A stretch of 64,000 nucleotides of DNA from assembly GCA_946807835.1 (NCBI GenBank), contig OX327704.1, positions 6,820,001 to 6,884,000 of the forward strand, read 5' to 3'. Position numbers and translations under genes: made by a program. The stretch is from Ailanthus altissimus. Taxonomy: Eukaryota; Streptophyta; Magnoliopsida; Sapindales; Simaroubaceae. Position 1 is the first letter of the stretch; each line of letters opens with the position of its first letter. The notes beneath the pieces were generated by a model. The model was not told where the DNA came from. It ran no database searches and saw only the letters and a list, made by a program, of their open reading frames with translations. This document shows, piece by piece, positions 22,753 to 35,385 of the stretch.

Positions 22753-24166
22753 TGACATATGCAATAATAGTTAAATGCAAGTATACACTATCATATCAAA
22801 TAATATAGGATTGAAGTCCAGATATCGTTCCCACATAGATTATTTAACCCATTTCTTTCAATCAAGTACTAAAAATAATCCTACTTTAACTTCTATCCAG
22901 ACAAACTAAATATGAATTATATATAATTAATCTACTTTTATTAAATTAAACCTAATATTGATCAAAGCAAGCAAGGCTTGAATTCACCAATTAAGAGTAA
23001 TCTAAGGTTTCAACTTATCCCCTAATATTTTATTAGAGTTACTAATCTCTTAGTTAATCCTTTAATGTAAATTGTTGACTAAACTCTAATCTCATCACCA
23101 GCCTCTTTTGATGGTCGAGTGACTATATTACACCTCTAATAATTACCTATATATCTATAGTAATTCGAATAGAATACAATTCATTAAGAACATGTCTAAA
23201 TAATACCATACATGCCATCTAAGTATATTTTTATCCTATATGAAACTCATAGCTGTGACCTTATGATCATGCATCAAACTATCCTATCCTAAACGCATAA
23301 ATTCCTCTTTTAAGTTTATTAGAGTTCTTTGATCATTCAAAATATTGGTCAGATATAATGAAAATCTTTAAACACGAGATCGAACTAATCAACTTAATGT
23401 ATTAAGTTCATTACACTAATAGTCAATAAAATCACACTACATATTAGGTTCAATAGCTTAACCTTATATCAAAAGAGTTTAGCTCACAACAAATTCAAGA
23501 GTATCAAAATAATGAATGGAAAACATCATGAACAAGATCATAGAATTACAAAAAGAGAAGAAATAACACAAAGCTAATGCCCTAATTCACCTATATATCT
23601 TCTTTACTTGCATGCACAAATTTTGATCTTGAATTTTCACTTCGATCTTTTTATTTTATAATGTGTTTTGTTTTCCCTAGGTTTGCCTTTAATATTGTCT
23701 GTGTTTTGACTTTGAAAAAAGTGCTTTTATAAGTCCTCATAACCCTAGGGATGTGGAACTATGAATCCAAGTCTAAATAGGACATTTGAGAAGGGGTTTT
23801 ATTTGTCGCACGAGCGTTGTGGCGCTAGAGGTTGGGCGCCGAGGCACTAAGACTTGGAAATGATCCACCATTGGTAGCTAACTGGGCACCGCAATGCTAT
23901 GGTGGGCATCGCAGCACTTAACTCTCTGGATTGGATGCTACGACATCCAACCATAAGCACTATGGCGCCCAGCCTTGAACTATCAGTTCGTATTTTTTGC
24001 CATTTTGAGTTTATTTTGCATCCGTTTTGTCTTAAATCATCACGCATTGGTTAGTAAACCTATATATGATTAGAAAAACCATAAATAAATAGCTAAAATA
24101 CTATTGATTTAGAGCAAAACTTAAATCCTGAATGATAGAAATAATAGTACATATAATCCCCTATCA
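22753..24166 (-). mobile_element. 5' LTR of the 16754-24166 element
   Basis: On the plus strand it runs TGACATATGC to CCCTATCA (1414 bp). The GC-rich array is at about 23808-23980. The TATA (inverse 'cttttataag' at 23724-23733) lies about 75 bp downstream of it on the minus strand. Confidence 0.85.
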
Positions 24167-24480
24167 CTTGTATCACCACCACCCTTAGAATTAGATAAAT
24201 ATGATTTTGTTAAAAATGGTGGTGGTTTAAGTTACAACACAATCATTTGATAGTGAAGAGGTAGTGGCTGCCAACCTTTGTACCTTGTTTGGCCACTTTT
24301 TGGGTTTTTGTTTGGTTGAAAATGATCATATTTTGTATAGATCAAAAAATGATAGAGATGAACAGAATGTGTACGGGAAGCTTTTCGTGTCACACTGTGG
24401 AAGTGAAACATTTAAAAAATTTTGTATGGCACTTTTTGAAACTTTCCAAACACTTCCGTTAATTCGTATTTAATCTTATG
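24167..24480. other. Intergenic, no gene recognised
   Basis: A short open frame at 24264-24473 shows no recognisable motif, and its composition is that of the surroundings. I do not call it a gene. Confidence 0.5.
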
Positions 24481-25712
24481 TATCTTATACAAGCAAACAT
24501 ATAACAATTATACATAAATAATTATTGAAAACCTACCAAGTAAATAGAGCTTTTCGATTTGTATATACTGTTGTGTATGTTTGAACTCTTCAACTATACA
24601 GCCTCATCATGAAGTATTCTTGAGAATAATTCCAGGTTAGTAAAGGTTGCTTTAACTTTGGAATGGTAGCCTTCTCTAACTTGTGTGCTTTTGTTTAATC
24701 CTTACTTAACTCTTAAGTATTTTATGAATCAGAATTTTTTCATGAAGGATATCATAATTCTCTAAACTTCATCTCACGTTACTTATTTTTACTAAATTAT
24801 GCTTAACCTTTAAGCATGCATAAGTTGACTAATGTAATAGGACAAGTGTCGCGCATGTATTAAGCCACTTCTCAAGTGCTTTATGTGTTGTCATTGCACC
24901 ACAAATTGCTTAACCATTAGGCCTGCATCTGTGTCATCTTTTTGGCAAAGTTAATAGGGCATGTGTCACTATTTCCTTAAGCTACCAACTTAATACCTTT
25001 GTGTTGTCCTTATATTATGCATTGCTTGACAATTAAGCATACAAAAAGTCAACACACAATATCACTAGATAAAGCACTAAACTAAGTTCTTTGTTTAGGC
25101 ATGACACGTGTCAAGTTCTAATTCTTTGAATTCGACATGCATCCTTCCTGACACGTGGTAAAATTAAAGTTCGTTATTCCAAAAGAAATATCTAAGATCA
25201 AAATCTTCGATCCTAAAACCTTTTAATAAAATAATAATTATCTCATAATTATTATTCACATAAGTTCAACTAGCCATCACATGACTAATTGCTACCTTAG
25301 TGCTTTATGAATACACTTTATATTGTGAGACTATCGAAGTTCATATCCATTTATCAAATGGAACATTTTCATAAGTATGTGAACTTTACCCCCCTACACA
25401 TCATGACCTATATAAGATGATACATTGAACAGTATAAGTTGAGGTTGCGCATATTTATATAATCTCTCTATCACTTATATTCTAAAAGAGCAAAAAAAAT
25501 AGATCTACACCATTAAGTCTATATCCGCATGACCATGAACTTATCTCTAGATTTGTATTTTAATAAACAATATCTACAAATTCATTTGTGATATTGTTTC
25601 ACTTTACAGAAACTCTCTTCGGGTTGTATACTTTTGGCCAAAAGACTTCTGAAATATAATCTCGAAATATCAGGATTTATGGTCCAACCATATGAGTTGA
25701 TAGATCTCATAT
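24480..25712 (-). mobile_element. Copia LTR copy F, distal piece (interrupted by copy B)
   Basis: This is the second part of a minus-strand LTR whose first part is at 31268-31918. Read on the minus strand, the two parts join at gatatgagatc and match the uninterrupted sequence in copy C (27135-27165). Landmarks such as the inverse of 'gagattatatttcagaa', 'atattgtttattaaaatacaaat' and 'tataacaattatac' are in LTR order. The left border near 24480 is approximate. Confidence 0.75.
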
Positions 25713-26359
25713 TATTGGAGTTGGTGCTTACGTGCCATTCCAATACTATATGAATATTAAATTATTTAATATTTATACAATAAATATTTTATATAATCGT
25801 TAATACAATATAAATACATGGTATAATGCTTGTTACATTACAAATATTATATGATCTAAAAGAGTTTAGATCTGGTCTAAAAGAGTTTAGATCTGGTCTA
25901 AAAGTGTTTAAACCAGTGCTAAGAATTAGCAGAGCTAAGAGTTATAAATGCTAACGGTTAGCACTGTTAAGAGTTAGCAGTATATAAGAGTCAACCAAAT
26001 CTAAAAGGTTAGATCATTGTCTGTAATGGGACAAAGACCTGGGGGTATACCAATAATGACATGGTTGCAAGGAGTTGCAATAGGTGCTAGGAGATGTCAT
26101 TATGCAAGTATGTCCTTAAAAATTATTTTCTGATCTATTTCACCGATGCGAGTCTATCGGCGGTTCTATTTTATATAGATCAGCGTATGTTATATCTATA
26201 TGGTATAGATGGTTGTTCTTAGCCGACCATGGGCTTACCGAAAGCTCGTATATGCATATGGGTATTCAATCAAGACTGAATGCTGAACAGACTCACGATG
26301 ACGCCAATAGATACCCTATGAAACTGTCAATTGTGAGTCTTCTCGAGTTGAGTAGTATA
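25713..26359 (+). mobile_element. Copia solo LTR copy B, 5' piece
   Basis: It starts TATTGGAGTTGGTGCTTACG. It is preceded by target duplication catat (25708-25712), repeated at 31263-31267 after the 3' piece. It is interrupted at gtata (26355-26359) by copy C. Shortly inside, 'ctaaaagagtttagatctggt' is tandemly repeated (25857-25900). Confidence 0.85.
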
Positions 26360-28781
26360 TGTTGGGATTTATGCTTACGTGTCATCCCATAATGTATAAA
26401 TATATAGTGATAGTATTTATACAATTATTATTTCTAATAAAATTATTAATATTATTTATTATTAAATGGTAAGATGCTTGTAACGTTTCAGACATTGTAT
26501 GATCTGAAGGAGTTCAGATCTGGTCTAAATGAGTTTAGACCAGGGCTAAGAGTTAACAACGCTAATAGTTTTAAACACTAAGAGTTAGTGGTACTAAAGG
26601 TTAATAAGTTTATAAGAGTTAGCAAAATCTAAGCAGTTAGAGCCTTGTCTGGAATGAGACAATGACCTGAGAATATATTAGTGATGACATAGCTGCAATG
26701 AGTTGCAGATGGTGCTAAGAAATGTCATTATGCAAGTATGTTCTCAAACATAATGTTCCTGATCTAATTTCATCGATGCGGGTCTATCGGTGGAACCTAT
26801 TAATATAGATTAGTGTATGTCTATATCTGGATGGTCCAGATGGTTAGTCTTAACAAACCATGAGCTTAGTAGGAAGCTAGTATAGAGATGCAGGTATTCA
26901 GTAAGGATTGAAAATTAAACAGACTCACGAAGACATCTAATAGACATCTCATAAAGCCGTCAATGGAAGGTCTTCCGAGTTGAGTAGTATTTGTGGTCCT
27001 TTGACCTGAGCGCCACGGTGGGCTTGTGAGTGATCCATCATACTTTGGTTCCACACATGTCAGAAACCTTTCATGGTCTGACCACTGGGTGTTACTGGTT
27101 ATGGTCCGATGCTCATGGAGTCCGGTGTGCGTAGATATGGGATCCGTCAGCTCATATGAGTGGGTTGTATATCCTAATGCTCAGAGATTGTATTTCAGAA
27201 AGACTTGTGACCGCAAGCATATACCTCGAAAAAGATATTCTGAAGGAATAAATAATATCACAAAAGTGTTTGTGGATATTGTTTAATGAAATATAAATCT
27301 GGAGTTAAGTTCATGGTTGAGCAAATAAGAGATTTGACGGTGATGATCTATATCTCTACTCTTCAAGGATATAAATGATGGAATGATTATACGAATATGT
27401 AATAACCTCAACTTGCATGGTCTAACACGCTAATTTGTAATATCCATAACGTGTGTGTGGGATATTGTTCACGGATGTATGGAGGAGCTCTATATGACAA
27501 ATTAGGTGTGGACCTAGAGAGTCTCACAATATAAAGTGTACTCGTTGAGCACTGGGGTAGCGGATTGGATTAAATAGTTCGATCCAATAAATTTCAGCAA
27601 AATAGAATAATTAGTTAGGGATCCCTTGAGATGTACATTTGTCAAGACTTAATTGTTAAGTAAATCACTCAATTAATTAACAAGGGTTGTTAATTAATAG
27701 AATATTGACAAGTGGCAAAATTTGTTCCATGATTTAATTTTACCTTTTTACTATTTACCCTTGGTAGTAAAAATTAGTAAGGTAAAAAGTAATTATTCAA
27801 AATTGTTTTGAATAATTAAATTATATATTGTTATTATATTATTAGATAATATTATAATATATATAGATCATGGCATTGTATTTTAATACAATGAGGGACC
27901 TAAATGTTGGCCATTTATTTACCCATTATAATTATAGTAATTATATTTGTTAGGTAAAAATTAATTTTAGTGGCCATTATTCTAGTGCTTGGTTAAATTA
28001 ATTCTAAGTGGGAGACCAACAATAAAATTGGTATAGCACTTAATTTTGTTTAATCAAAATGTTGAATAACAAAATTGATTTGCAAAAGCAATTGAATCAT
28101 TGATTCAATTCTTGTGAAGAATTTGGCAAAGGAAGAGAAAGAGAGGTAAGAGAGAATTTTGGTTTTTGTTCATTTTTCAAGTGTTGAAAATTGTAGAACT
28201 TCTCTTCATCTTCTTCTCTCATGGATGAATTATAATGAACAAAAACAAATGGAGAAAGAGATTAATAATTATGACAAGAGTTGTTCACCATAATTAATCT
28301 CATGTAGAAATTGTTTCTAAGATTAATATACAAGAGTTATATGTTAAATATTTCTAGATAATACAAGAGTTGTATAGAAAATATTTACCATCTCCATTTG
28401 AGAAACAAAATTGTATTCAAAAGAGTTTGAATATAAATTGCTAAAAATTCTAAGATTAAGCTACCATTCTAGCTTCTTAATCCCACCAAAAGTTATGGAC
28501 TAGAATTGTTTAACATATACTTCAAGGTGAGCTCTAGACATGGATTGTTGGAGGACTTGAAGAATTTTGTAAAGCTGCCTTCATTGGATGAGTTATTTTA
28601 CATTATATTATAATACAATATTGTTCATCATGTTTATGTTGTATAATTGTTATACTTGTATGTATATATGATATATATGTTCAATTGGTTAAATTGTGTG
28701 TATTTGTAACATGCTTCCGCTATATGTTGTAATTTTTGAAATTACGTATACACTAGTATATCACACACTCGATCCCCAACA
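26360..28781 (+). mobile_element. Copia solo LTR copy C, inserted in copy B
   Basis: This is a complete 2422-bp LTR from TGTTGGGATT to GATCCCCAACA. It is flanked by the perfect 5-bp duplication gtata (26355-26359 and 28782-28786). No internal sequence remains, so it is a solo LTR left by recombination. Removing it with one duplication restores 'gagtagtatatgtagtcctttgacc', matching the other copies. Confidence 0.92.
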
Positions 28782-31262
28782 GTATATGTAGTCCTTTGAC
28801 CTGAGTTCTATGGTGGACTTGTAAGTAATCCACTATACTTTGGTTCCACGCATATCATAGACTTTTCATGGTGTGACCGCTAGGTGTCGTTGGGTATGGT
28901 CCGATGCTTATGGAGTCTGGTGTGTACAGATATGGGATTCATCAGCTCTCATAGGGGAGTAGTATATCCAGATGCTCTGAGATTGTATTTTAGTAAATCT
29001 CGTGGCCACGAGTACTAACTCGAAAAAGGAGTTTCCCAAAGGGTTGACAATATAGCAAAGGTGTTTGTGTATGTTGTTCTTGAAAATACAAATCTGGAGA
29101 TAAGCTCATGGATGCACATATGGGGATTTGTTGGTGTTGATCTATATCCCCGTACATCCAAGATTTACATGATGAAGGATTATACGTATGCGTTGTGACC
29201 TCAGCTTGTATGGTATAACAAGCTGATTTGTAATATCTGTGATGTATGCGTGGGGCATCGATCACAGACTTATGGAATAGTTCCATTTAACGAATCCGAC
29301 GTGAACCTAAGGAGTCCCGCAATATGAAGTGTATTCGTTGTGCACTGTAACAGCATACTGGATTGAATTGTTCAAACTAGTAATTTTTAGCAGAACCGAA
29401 TATTTGTTTCAGGAACACTCGGGATGCGCGTGTGTCAGTACTTAAGTGTTAAGTACAATAATTAATTGATAATTATTATTAACTAATTAAATAGTGACAC
29501 GTAGCGCATTTTGAGCCTTCGGTTAAATTGACTAAAGTATTGGGTATGGTGGAACCCACGTTGAGTTAATTAAAGACTTAAGGGTAATTTCTCTAAACCG
29601 ATTATTTAAGTGTTAAATAATTTAAATATATATTATCATTTAATAGTTAAGTGATTAGTTAATTTGACAAGAGTTAATTGTTAGCTCATGGTTAAATTAA
29701 TAAAGCAAATATTTTATTAAGGACTTAATTACTAAATAAAATGAAATTTTATTAAACAAATAATTAAGTTAAATTAAATATTGCTTAAAAGGAAAATTAA
29801 ATAATACTTAAGGACTTAAATGAAATTTTACTTGTCAAAAAGAGTTGGCCGGCCATTTCCTTTTTGTCTTGGACATATGTTTGAATTGTATAATAGATTA
29901 AATTCTTTTAATAATTTTTTAAACAAAAGAAAAGACATTTTTATTTATAAATATATATATATCTTCATTTGATTTGATGTATATATAATGGTGAGATTGG
30001 TCGGCCATAAGAGATTGCAGTGATTTTTGTTTTAAATATATATATATTTTTTGGTTCTTGAATTAAAATATATATATACATATATATAAAATAACAAATA
30101 GTTTACATGGCCGATCATTTTGTGTTTATTATTAAAAATATTATTTTTAATGGAGCACATGTGAGACAAATATATTGGAGAAGATTAAAAATAATTTTTT
30201 AATTTTTCTTTGTCCCCACCATGTGGTGCTCGACAATAGTGTTTATGGGAGAGAGCAAAAGAGTTTTGTTATTCTTCTCTTTTAATAAATATGTTGGAGA
30301 AAAGATATTTAAAATATTAATTAATTCATTTGATGAATTAACAAAATGAAACGTTGCTTGCCATTCAATTTTTGGTGAGAGACTTCCATTTGCAATTCAT
30401 TTTTTGTTCTTGAATGAAAAAAAGGGTAGAGAGAACTCACGGGTATTTTTTCGGCAATAGAGAAAAAAGAAAGATGAAAAAGAGTTTTCAATTTTTTCTT
30501 TGAAGCAAAAGAAGGCTGTTCGGCAAAAGAAAGATGAAAAAGAGTTTTTCAGTTCTTTCCTTTGAAGCAAAAGAAGGTTGTTCGGTAAGGAAGAAAAAAA
30601 CAAGATGAAAAAATATTTTTCATTTCCTTTGCAACCAACAATACGGGCGGCCAATTTTAAGGTAAGAAAATTGTTTTTGTTTTAAGGTTTTAAGTGTTAA
30701 AAATAACAAAGACATGATAACAAAATTGTTTTGTTATATATTTTCTACTCTTAAATAAATGCCACCATTATTACATTTGAGTTATTTGTATTTTGATGAA
30801 TTTAAATGTTGAACTCATCAAAAACAAAATGAATGTAGTTTAAGTGTTAGGCTATGGGGATTAAGAATTAATTCTACGGTTTAAGTGTTAAACCAATGCT
30901 GGAAAATTATAGGCTGCTGTTCTAGTGACCTAAGCACACCACGTTGGGTCTTAGAACTGTCAACGGGTCTACTTCGGGCGGTACTCTAGAAGAAATCCGT
31001 TCCAAAGGCTTGACAAGTGATATCTCTCAAATTTGTATTAATATGATTAATATAGTTTAATTTTATTTATTAGTGTAATTGAATAAAATTTATCATGTTC
31101 ATTTTTTAAGAAATTAGATTTTTAGCTTCCTTTGCATTTATCATGCGTATATATATATGTATTAGATGCGTATATATAAGAATTTTAAAATGGACACGTG
31201 TACCACATGCACACATCCAATAATTTTAAGTTGCGAATCGGGATAAAATCGGCACCCCAACA
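28782..31262 (+). mobile_element. Copia solo LTR copy B, 3' piece
   Basis: This continues copy B after copy C and ends GGCACCCCAACA at 31262, followed by catat. The total uninterrupted length is about 3.1 kb, longer than copy C because of a divergent AT-rich U3/R stretch (29600-30650). That stretch has three partial repeats of 'aaaagaaagatgaaaaagagtttttc' near 30460-30620. Confidence 0.85.
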
Positions 31263-31267
31263 CATAT

Positions 31268-31918
31268 CTACACACACCAACCTCTATGAGTATCGGACCA
31301 TATCCAACTACATTTAAAGGTCAGACCATAAAAGGTTTTTAACATGCTTGAAATTTAAAAATGATAGATCACTCATAAAGCCATCGTGGTACTCAGGTTT
31401 AAGGACCACAAATACTACTGAACTCAAGAAAAACATCCATTAATGGCTATATGGAATGTTTATCGGATGTTTTTGTTAATCTGTTCAGTGTCCAGTTCTT
31501 ACTGAACACCTTCATACCTATACGAGCTTCCACTAAGTTCACCGTTATTCAGATATATACATATACCAATTTTTATGGTTTAGCAATCAACTCGTGTCGG
31601 TAAACCAACGACTATGAACAATTTTTGAAAAATAATGTATAATGACATTTTTTTGTCGCTATTTATAACTTTTTACAACTACGTCACTACAATAACTATT
31701 CTCAATTTTTTATCCTAATTCTTACAAAGTTCTAACCCTTTAGAAATCTAACTTTAGTTCCGATTTAAATACATTTAGATCTTACAATGTTAAAAAAAAA
31801 GAATAAGATTAATATGATATTAAAATAAATTAAATAACGATTTATAAAAGTGTATATTGTATAAATATTAACACAATTCATACAGAAATGAAATAGTGCT
31901 TAAGCACCAACTCCAATA
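31268..31918 (-). mobile_element. Copia LTR copy F, 5' piece (minus strand)
   Basis: On the minus strand it starts TATTGGAGTTGGTGCTTAAG at 31918 and is collinear with the first 650 bp of the family. It is cut at the catat target of copy B and continues at 25712. It is therefore the oldest layer of this nest. Confidence 0.8.
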
Positions 31919-32069
31919 AAAAATTTATGAGTTTAATTATATAAATATTGACTCTATTCTCAACCACTACCACCATCGTCGCTAACAGGCACAATGGTGA
32001 TTATAGAAGTGTATATCTTTTTTATTTGTTAGTTAATTATTTAGTCAGAAAGTAAATTTTAAAAGTGAA
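31919..32069. other. Intergenic, no feature
   Basis: This is AT-rich spacer between LTR copy F and the CACTA terminus. Confidence 0.5.
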
Positions 32070-32290
32070 CACTACAAGAAAATAGGGATTTAGTGATAGA
32101 TTTTTTTGCTATCATAAACTTGTGATAGAAGCTATCACGTATTTTATAGCATTAATAATTTGTGATAGTAGATTTTATCACAAATAGTAATTTTTAATAT
32201 ATCACAAACTAGTGATAAAATTTAACATAAATTTGTAATTGAAAGTATTGGAAAATGTGTCAGACATTAGTGATAGAAAGTGATGTGGTA
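32070..32290 (+). mobile_element. CACTA (En/Spm-type) terminus, one end only
   Basis: CACTACAAGAAAAT at 32070-32083 is the standard plant CACTA terminal inverted repeat. It is followed by subterminal repeats of 'gtgatag/ctatcac' in both orientations (32091-32275), the usual transposase-binding region. The flanking triplet is gaa. No matching opposite terminus was found in the next 6 kb, so the element is truncated or longer than I can trace. Confidence 0.6.
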
Positions 32291-32307
32291 GTGCATAAAT
32301 GGGAAAA

Positions 32308-32650
32308 CAATGTCGTTTTGTGATTATTAAATTTTGATTTTAATGTTTTTTTTTAGAATTTCTAAAACAACACCATTTTGGTTTTTTTTTTTCAAATTAT
32401 ATGAAATGACATCATTTAGTGGCAAAATAAAATTTCTAAATTATCTTTACAATGTCATTAATGTCTAAATAACAATAAATAAAATGACGGGTGTCCGTAA
32501 TTGTTTTTAAAAATACATAAAATGACGTTGTTTAGTATCCATTTTTTTAATCAAAATATATATGGTGTCATTTTATGTCCAATGCATGTGGATAAAAACA
32601 TTGTCATTTTGATACTTTTTTACAATGGTAAACGGCATCGTTTTAGTAGT
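32308..32650. repeat. Degenerate array of AACGACGTCGTTTT-like palindromes
   Basis: Seven diverged copies lie near 32309, 32363, 32404, 32519, 32563, 32598 and 32630, for example AAATGACGTTGTTTAG and AACGGCATCGTTTTAG. The parent palindrome is frequent in dicot DNA. Here the copies have mostly lost CG to TG/CA. Confidence 0.5.
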
Positions 32651-35385
32651 CTTTGAGTGGTAAAAAAATGTTATTTTTAGATTTGTTTTGGTTGCCTATC
32701 TAACATTAGACAGTTTGAGTGGGGTCTTCCATTTTCTTCTAAATCGAAAAAGCTTGCAAAATTTATCTAGTTCATCTACTCTTCGTCTTAGAGACTCTAA
32801 TTTTGGGGTTTATCTTACAAACATCAATCAAGTCACAATCACAATTTGTTTGAATTGTATTTTTTTATAAACCCTAACTATTTATTATTCATGTTATGAG
32901 AAAAGCTTAGTTTGGTGTAAAAGACCAATTTCTTTGTTGTTATTTGTTTGTTGGAAGTTGGGTGAGTTGGGTATTTTAGTTTTTTTTTTCTTCATGTAAG
33001 ATTTGATTAAATAAAGGTTTCAGTTTTTTGTTTTTTCTATATGGTCCCTTTATGTGTCGGTTGATTTGGTTGTAAGCAAATGGGTTTTGATAGATAAAGT
33101 GATAGTTTTTTTTGGGTGCACTTAGTCCCTTTATATCTCAATGGATATTGTTGATTTTAGTTGTAAGCATGTAGGATTTGATTAAATAAAGAGAGTTTTT
33201 TTTAAAAAAAAAAAGTGGTCTTTTTATGTTTCGGTGGATTTTTCTACTCTTTTGTTGATTTGGTTATAAATCCAAAATATTCAAATAGCTTTAGATTTAT
33301 GGAAGCGAAGAGTTTTGTGTTTGTCTCTTCCTTCTATTAAGCAATGTGGACTAAATAGACCGAAAAAAAAGCAAAGTTACAAGATTAAGATTTTGTAATT
33401 TCACCTTCATTGCATAAAAATGAAATTATAAAGTAGATTCCATTAACCTTGTTGTAGGGGGAGACAAAAGTTATTATAATTGGTGTCCATGGCTACTGGA
33501 CATCTTTTGTCCAACTCAAGTTGTTGGTTTCCCACTTTTTGACATGTTTTGTTGCTATTCGTGAAGCATAACAGGCTTTTTTGGCATGTTTTAGATATGT
33601 TATGTCCACCTTCAATTTTTGGTAACTTGAGTATATAATTAGTGTCATTTTTTTCTTATAGATTTTTTTAAAAATTAATTTAAACTTTGGGTTATTTGTA
33701 TTTGAAGCATTAAGAGCCGAACTAAATGCTAATTAGCTTGAGCTTGAATTGAACCTATCTAGTCCGGTACAAGTTAGGAAATTTTTAGCCAACAAGCTTG
33801 AGGACCTGAGCCTTGTGAACCCATCTAATCTTGTTATTCTTTGTTTATATTTTGGGAATCACAATGTTTTATGCTTGATGACAAGATGAAATTGAGACTT
33901 CTACAATATCACAAATACTATTAGTTTTGTTGCAAACTTTGTTGATTTGGTATTAGCACTTATTCTTCCATCTCCCATAATTGCTTATTGGCTTAAACTA
34001 ACTTGCATCAAGGGAACTTAATTGATAGGTCTTTGTTTTGTTACTGGGTTGCTTTTAGGTATTTGGATTAATGGATGACTTGGATGCATGACTATGTAGA
34101 TTAATGTATAATATATAAGAACCTTTTTAAATTTATAAACTGCAACGTTAGAAAGAAATAATATTTTAGTGCATGCAACATTAACAAAAATTGACTTAGG
34201 TAAAACTTGTGAGGTAACTTTTAACAAAAAATTATTAATGCTCACATACTTGGATTAGATCGACAGATTATGCTTGTGAAATAGTAAATTGATTGGACTT
34301 TATTAAAAGTTACAGATGCCACTATAAATGCTTTTCCAGTATTTAATAGCACTTTATTGGAAAAGCCCCTTGAGATGCTTCTATGAACCATATTTCAAGA
34401 ATATATAACACAGGTATTCATGATCAAATAATGTAATTTAAGACTCACTAGCTGGTTTTATACAATAAAAATAATAATAATAATGAACAATTTTATTTTT
34501 CAATTCTTTTCACTAAAGCAATTACCCTATTGTTGATAAGTAATTATCTTTTTTTTTTTTTGCATTTGTCCTTTCTTTAATCTCATTTTTTTTAACAACT
34601 TACACTAATCAAACAAATATTTAACAATCTAGGCTAGATGTACATTGCTCTATTTTTTTTGTATTATGTTTACAGGATGATAAAGAAGAATTTAAAGAGT
34701 AGTGGAAGCGACAATAAGTCAAATGTTTCAATAGGAAAGACTAAATCAACACACACGTGGATTGACCAAAAAGTTAGGTTTAAAAACTATAAAGAATATG
34801 AATAAAATTATTGTTAAGAATTTTCCTTCTCAAATGTATATATTAGAGTTTTACTCAATAAGGTTAGACTTTTTTTGTCCGTGTAGGACTTATGTCGAGA
34901 TTATTGGAGTTATATTTGTAGAAGGTATATTAAGTTCATAATTCTCGATGGCAATCTGTTTTAGAATATTCGTGCATGACCAGGGTGGTTGATTAACTCT
35001 AAGAGGGTGCCCAATGACCGATGATAATTATGACAAGAAATGGACTACAAGCTAACTCGAAGACATCCATGTACCCTTATACGCCTAGGCTTAGGCTCTT
35101 AAGCTCGTACTTTGTGGGCTATAGTAAATGGGTTGGCTTTGTAGTGATTAGGTTTATAGGTCGAATCCAAAGAGGAACAACTTCCTTTTTACATATTCAA
35201 TGTTGTAATAGTATTTATAAAAATACAATGCACTATTTGACATTTCATCTTATCAATATATGTTTCAGTATATTGCACATCATCAAAATTAGAAAAAGAC
35301 ATCTGGAACCCAAAACAATTTAAAAAAAGGAATAAAACACTTCAATAGGTTCAAAAAAACACATCCAAACCTCAGTAAAGTAACA
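32651..35385. other. Intergenic, no gene recognised
   Basis: About 2.7 kb, AT-rich, with poly-T runs. Open frames at 32688-32870, 34018-34245 and 35021-35323 are short, lack motifs and have no splice or codon support. Two imperfect repeats around 'gatttgattaaataaag' (33000 and 33178) point to an old internal duplication. Confidence 0.5.

Larger units (their letters stand above)
16754..24166 (-). mobile_element. Full-length Athila-like Ty3/gypsy element lacking RT and integrase
   Basis: This is a 7413-bp element on the minus strand with two LTRs (16754-18144 and 22753-24166), a tRNA-Asp primer site inside the right LTR, and a polypurine-rich tract inside the left one. The flanking 5-mers are ctttt (16749-16753) and cttgt (24167-24171), a 4/5 target duplication. 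Decayed gag and protease are present, but the sequence then passes straight to the 3' untranslated region near 20000. Reverse transcriptase, RNase H and integrase are missing. It would have depended on a relative for movement. Confidence 0.85.

Noticed and set aside
24264..24473. 69-codon frame as a small gene
   Set aside because: No motif, no promoter or splice support, and it lies between two transposon layers.
30397..30654. 85-codon minus-strand frame rich in S and F
   Set aside because: It is produced by an A-rich imperfect repeat in copia LTR copy B, with no motif.
35021..35323. 100-codon frame
   Set aside because: The composition matches the surroundings, there is no recognisable domain, and length alone is not significant in 64 kb.
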